In this document: piece by piece, positions 6,643 through 8,564 of the stretch
Layout of the letters: each line of letters starts with the position of its first letter
Numbering within the stretch: position 1 is the stretch's first letter
Source of the DNA: Bacteroidota bacterium
GTDB lineage: Bacteria > Bacteroidota > Kryptoniia > Kryptoniales > JAKASW01
NCBI GenBank assembly: GCA_021796055.1
Contig: JAJYOS010000229.1
Location: 1 to 8,564, forward strand
Direction of reading: 5' to 3'
DNA length: 8,564 nucleotides
The notes under the pieces: generated by a model
The model's database searches: none
What the model was told of the DNA's origin: nothing
The model's input: only the letters and a program-made list of their open reading frames with translations
Program-made: the position numbers and the translations under genes

Positions 6643-7587
6643 CTATTGATTGACGTCTATTCTCTTTCCCGACTCATCGTACTTGAAAAAGCCCTGACTT
6701 GTCTTTTTCCCCAGGTGACCTTCGCGAACTTTTCTTCTAAGGATGGGGCTCGCCCGATATTGCGCGGTGCCGAGCTCGTGGTACATGGTATCGAGCCACG
6801 TTAAGACCTCATCGAGTCCCATTGAATCGGCCATCTCGAGCGGACCGACGTTCAGGCCGTAACCGAGCTTGATCGCCGTGTCAATACCTTCGGCAGTTGC
6901 AATTCCCTCGAGGAGAACCTGCATCGCTTCGTTCAGAAGCGGAAGGATAACTCTCGTAGTCACAAAACCGGGGTATTCGAACACTTCGACCACAGTCTTG
7001 CCGATATCCTCGGCAAATTTCTTTATCCTTTTGAAGGTATCGTCGCTGGTCTTCAGAGCGCGGACAACTTCGACAAGCGGTATCTTCGGGACAGGATTAA
7101 GAAAGTGCACGCCTATAATCTTGTCAGGACGCGTCGTCGCGTCCGCCAGCTTCGTAAGGCTGAGGGTTGCCGTATTCGAGACAAAAATCGTATTCGCGTC
7201 ACAGATCCGGTCAAGCTCTTTGAATACCATTTTCTTCGACGTGAAGTCTTCTTCGATAGCCTCGATTATGAGGTCGCACTCAGCTACTTCGGTGAGGTCT
7301 GTTGAAAATTTCAGGCGGGAGAGAATCGCTTTCTTCTCACTTTTTGTAAGTGCCCATCGTTCAATTTCGGAATCGAGCGTCTCAGATATCCTTTGCCTGC
7401 AGGCATCCGCAGATTCCTCGTCGCGCTCAATTATTAGGACATTTATGCCGACGGTCGCGGCGGTCTCGGCAATGCCTCTGCCCATAAGTCCGCCTCCGAC
7501 GATCGCTATGTAACCTGCCCTATCCGACTCAGAACGACTAATATTGAAAATTTCAGTAATACTATCTTCTCGTGCCATAATGCTCAT
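6643..7587 (-). CDS. 3-hydroxyacyl/3-hydroxybutyryl-CoA dehydrogenase-like protein
   Basis: A 314-residue protein of the L-3-hydroxyacyl-CoA dehydrogenase family, which oxidises 3-hydroxyacyl-CoA to 3-ketoacyl-CoA with NAD (or the reverse). After about 25 residues of N-terminal extension comes the Rossmann motif IVGGGLMGRGIAE (G31, G33, G36), with an acidic end of strand 2 (IIERD) that suggests NAD. The catalytic His and its partner Glu are kept: H161 in HFLNPVP and E173 in LVEVV. The serine of the usual SNTSS motif is Ala (SNTATL, A140), and the usual Asn of the PGFxxNR segment is Thr (PGFVTTR, T211). The C-terminal helical domain ends with GHLGKKTSQGFFKYD. ATG codons at 7587 and 7578 are both possible and neither has a clear ribosome site. 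It leads the cluster with ackA. The family is sure; substrate and even activity are open because of the substitutions. Confidence 0.88.
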   Translation of the reverse strand: MSIMAREDSITEIFNISRSESDRAGYIAIVGGGLMGRGIAETAATVGINVLIIERDEESADACRQRISETLDSEIERWALTKSEKKAILSRLKFSTDLTEVAECDLIIEAIEEDFTSKKMVFKELDRICDANTIFVSNTATLSLTKLADATTRPDKIIGVHFLNPVPKIPLVEVVRALKTSDDTFKRIKKFAEDIGKTVVEVFEYPGFVTTRVILPLLNEAMQVLLEGIATAEGIDTAIKLGYGLNVGPLEMADSMGLDEVLTWLDTMYHELGTAQYRASPILRRKVREGHLGKKTSQGFFKYDESGKRIDVNQ

Positions 7588-7618
7588 TAAAGTTAGAATA
7601 AACAGCCCAGTGAATCAA
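7588..7618 (-). promoter_or_regulatory. Possible promoter of the dehydrogenase-ackA cluster
   Basis: On the minus strand TTGATT (7618-7613) is followed after 17 bases by TAACTT (7595-7590), which runs on as TAACTTTA and abuts the ATG at 7587. This resembles both a weak sigma-70 pair and the Bacteroidota-type TTG...TAnnTTTG layout. If used, transcription would begin at or just inside the first ATG, leaving little or no leader, which would fit the missing ribosome binding site. The match is partial. Confidence 0.28.
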
Positions 7619-7641
7619 GAAAACACGCTGAAATGGCGTGT
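7617..7641 (-). terminator. Short terminator-like hairpin after the TPR gene
   Basis: In the minus-strand RNA, ACACGC (7641-7636) pairs with GCGUGU (7628-7623) around a 7-base loop and is followed by UUUCUU. The hairpin starts about 48 bases past the TPR gene stop and precedes the dehydrogenase start. The plus strand has no U-run. The 6-bp stem is short, so termination may be partial. Confidence 0.45.
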
Positions 7642-7689
7642 GGTAAATAGTATCTCTGGATATAAAAGGTTCCGGCAGGAGTAGGGATT

Positions 7690-8564
7690 TTACCTCGCTA
7701 ATGCGGAGGACACAACTTGCGACCTTGCCGCCTGGAGAAACTTCGCCGCGCGGGCATTGGAAGGATTGGCCTTGACTACCCGAGCGAGCGTGTCTGCCGC
7801 TTCAGTGAACTTCAAGAGCTTGAACTGAACAAGTCCGAGAAGTTCGAGTCCATTCTCGTCATCGTAGCCGAGCTCGACAGCCTGAAGGAATGCATATTCC
7901 GCTCCAGTGAAATCTTCGCCTTTCATCCTGCACTTAGCAAGGCTGCCTAGGGAAACGGCGTCATGGGACGAAACGCAGCCGAGGAAACGAGACGCCTGAT
8001 CATAATCCCCCTTCTCCATGAAGACCGACGACATCAGCCTCAGATACCAATCTTCCTCTTTGAACTCGGAAAACTCATCCGCGCTTTTTGCGGCTTCGTC
8101 AAGCATCCCTTTTTTCACGAGGAGCTCAACATACCTGGTAACGTTATGCGGAGTGCGTTTCTGCCGCGCGGCCTTCCCGAAATAAGTGACCGCCGTTCCT
8201 TCATCACCGGCGAGGAGCGCAGCGTTTGCGATCCTGGCGTAAAGCACGTACTTGTCGAATACTGGTTCGACAGCCGTATGCGCCTTCCCTTCCAAAATTC
8301 CAGATTCATACTCTTTCAGCGCGGAGGTGTATTCCTTAACAGAATCCGAATGATTCCCAAGTTTCGCGAGCACGTCCCCTTTCAAAATGTGAGCGAAGCT
8401 CTGAGTCGGCGCAGAGGCAAGCGACCTGTCGCAAGCGAGGATGGCAGCGTCGTAATTCCCCCGCTTCATCAAATTCTCCGCGATGATACCGTGAATCGAA
8501 GCCACCACAGAATCACCGATGCCGCCGGCGGCGAGTGCCTCTTCGAGGCGGAGCAGACCCGCAT
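7690..8564 (-). CDS. Tetratricopeptide-repeat protein, 5' end outside the window
   Basis: The visible 290 residues are almost entirely helix-turn-helix repeats of the TPR type, a scaffold for protein-protein contacts. Clear units include NLMKRGNYDAAILACDRSLA, DVLAKLGNHSDSVKEYTSAL, ALLAGDEGTAVTYFGKAARQ, LLVKKGMLDEAAKSADEF, VFMEKGDYDQASRFLG, CRMKGEDFTGAEYAFLQAVE and VQFKLLKFTEAADTLARVVK, about seven in all. A GTG at 8508 could be read as a start. However, the frame stays open for 18 more codons to the window edge, and those encode LLRLEEALAAGG, which looks like another repeat helix. I therefore treat the gene as cut by the window. No catalytic domain, membrane helix or signal sequence is visible. 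A terminator-like hairpin follows the stop. The partner and role are unknown. Confidence 0.82.
   Translation of the reverse strand, partial: AGLLRLEEALAAGGIGDSVVASIHGIIAENLMKRGNYDAAILACDRSLASAPTQSFAHILKGDVLAKLGNHSDSVKEYTSALKEYESGILEGKAHTAVEPVFDKYVLYARIANAALLAGDEGTAVTYFGKAARQKRTPHNVTRYVELLVKKGMLDEAAKSADEFSEFKEEDWYLRLMSSVFMEKGDYDQASRFLGCVSSHDAVSLGSLAKCRMKGEDFTGAEYAFLQAVELGYDDENGLELLGLVQFKLLKFTEAADTLARVVKANPSNARAAKFLQAARSQVVSSALAR

Overview
The window is bacterial chromosomal DNA of roughly balanced base composition. It is densely coded, and every convincing gene lies on the minus strand, so the transcription order runs from the high coordinates to the low ones. Several genes have clear Shine-Dalgarno sites (AAGGAG, GGGAGG, GGGGAGG), and GTG/TTG starts seem to be tolerated. 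Nothing in the sequence fixes the taxon. A cation antiporter, a BtpA-family protein, acetate kinase and a 3-hydroxyacyl-CoA dehydrogenase would fit many anaerobic or facultative lineages, including uncultured groups related to Bacteroidota/Ignavibacteria; that is a guess. I see no phage genes, transposases, CRISPR arrays, tRNAs or rRNAs.

Right end (7690-8564): the C-terminal part of a tetratricopeptide-repeat protein whose reading frame runs off the window edge, followed by a short terminator-like hairpin (7617-7641).

Metabolic cluster (4427-7587): a 3-hydroxybutyryl-CoA dehydrogenase-like protein, acetate kinase (ackA), an unlabelled 49-residue single-helix membrane peptide, and a BtpA/SgcQ-family TIM-barrel protein. 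They are separated by 27 bases, a 26-base overlap, and 7 bases, which is a strong operon signature. The dehydrogenase and kinase suggest acyl-CoA metabolism feeding acetate and ATP formation. The roles of the small peptide and the BtpA protein are unknown.

Ion and osmotic homeostasis pair (1394-4143): a CPA2-type cation/proton antiporter and an MscS-type mechanosensitive channel overlap by ATGA, so they are probably translationally coupled. A 283-base spacer containing two short palindromes separates them from the metabolic cluster.

Left end (1-852): folE (GTP cyclohydrolase I) stands alone after a 541-base region with no convincing gene. Downstream of folE is a 15-bp hairpin that pairs completely only in the minus-strand RNA and is followed by a U-rich tract, a good intrinsic terminator candidate.

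Most of the window is ordinary housekeeping DNA. The points most worth a second look are the overlooked small membrane peptide, the low-complexity AckA tail that overlaps its start, the substituted active-site residues of the dehydrogenase, and the antiporter-channel coupling.
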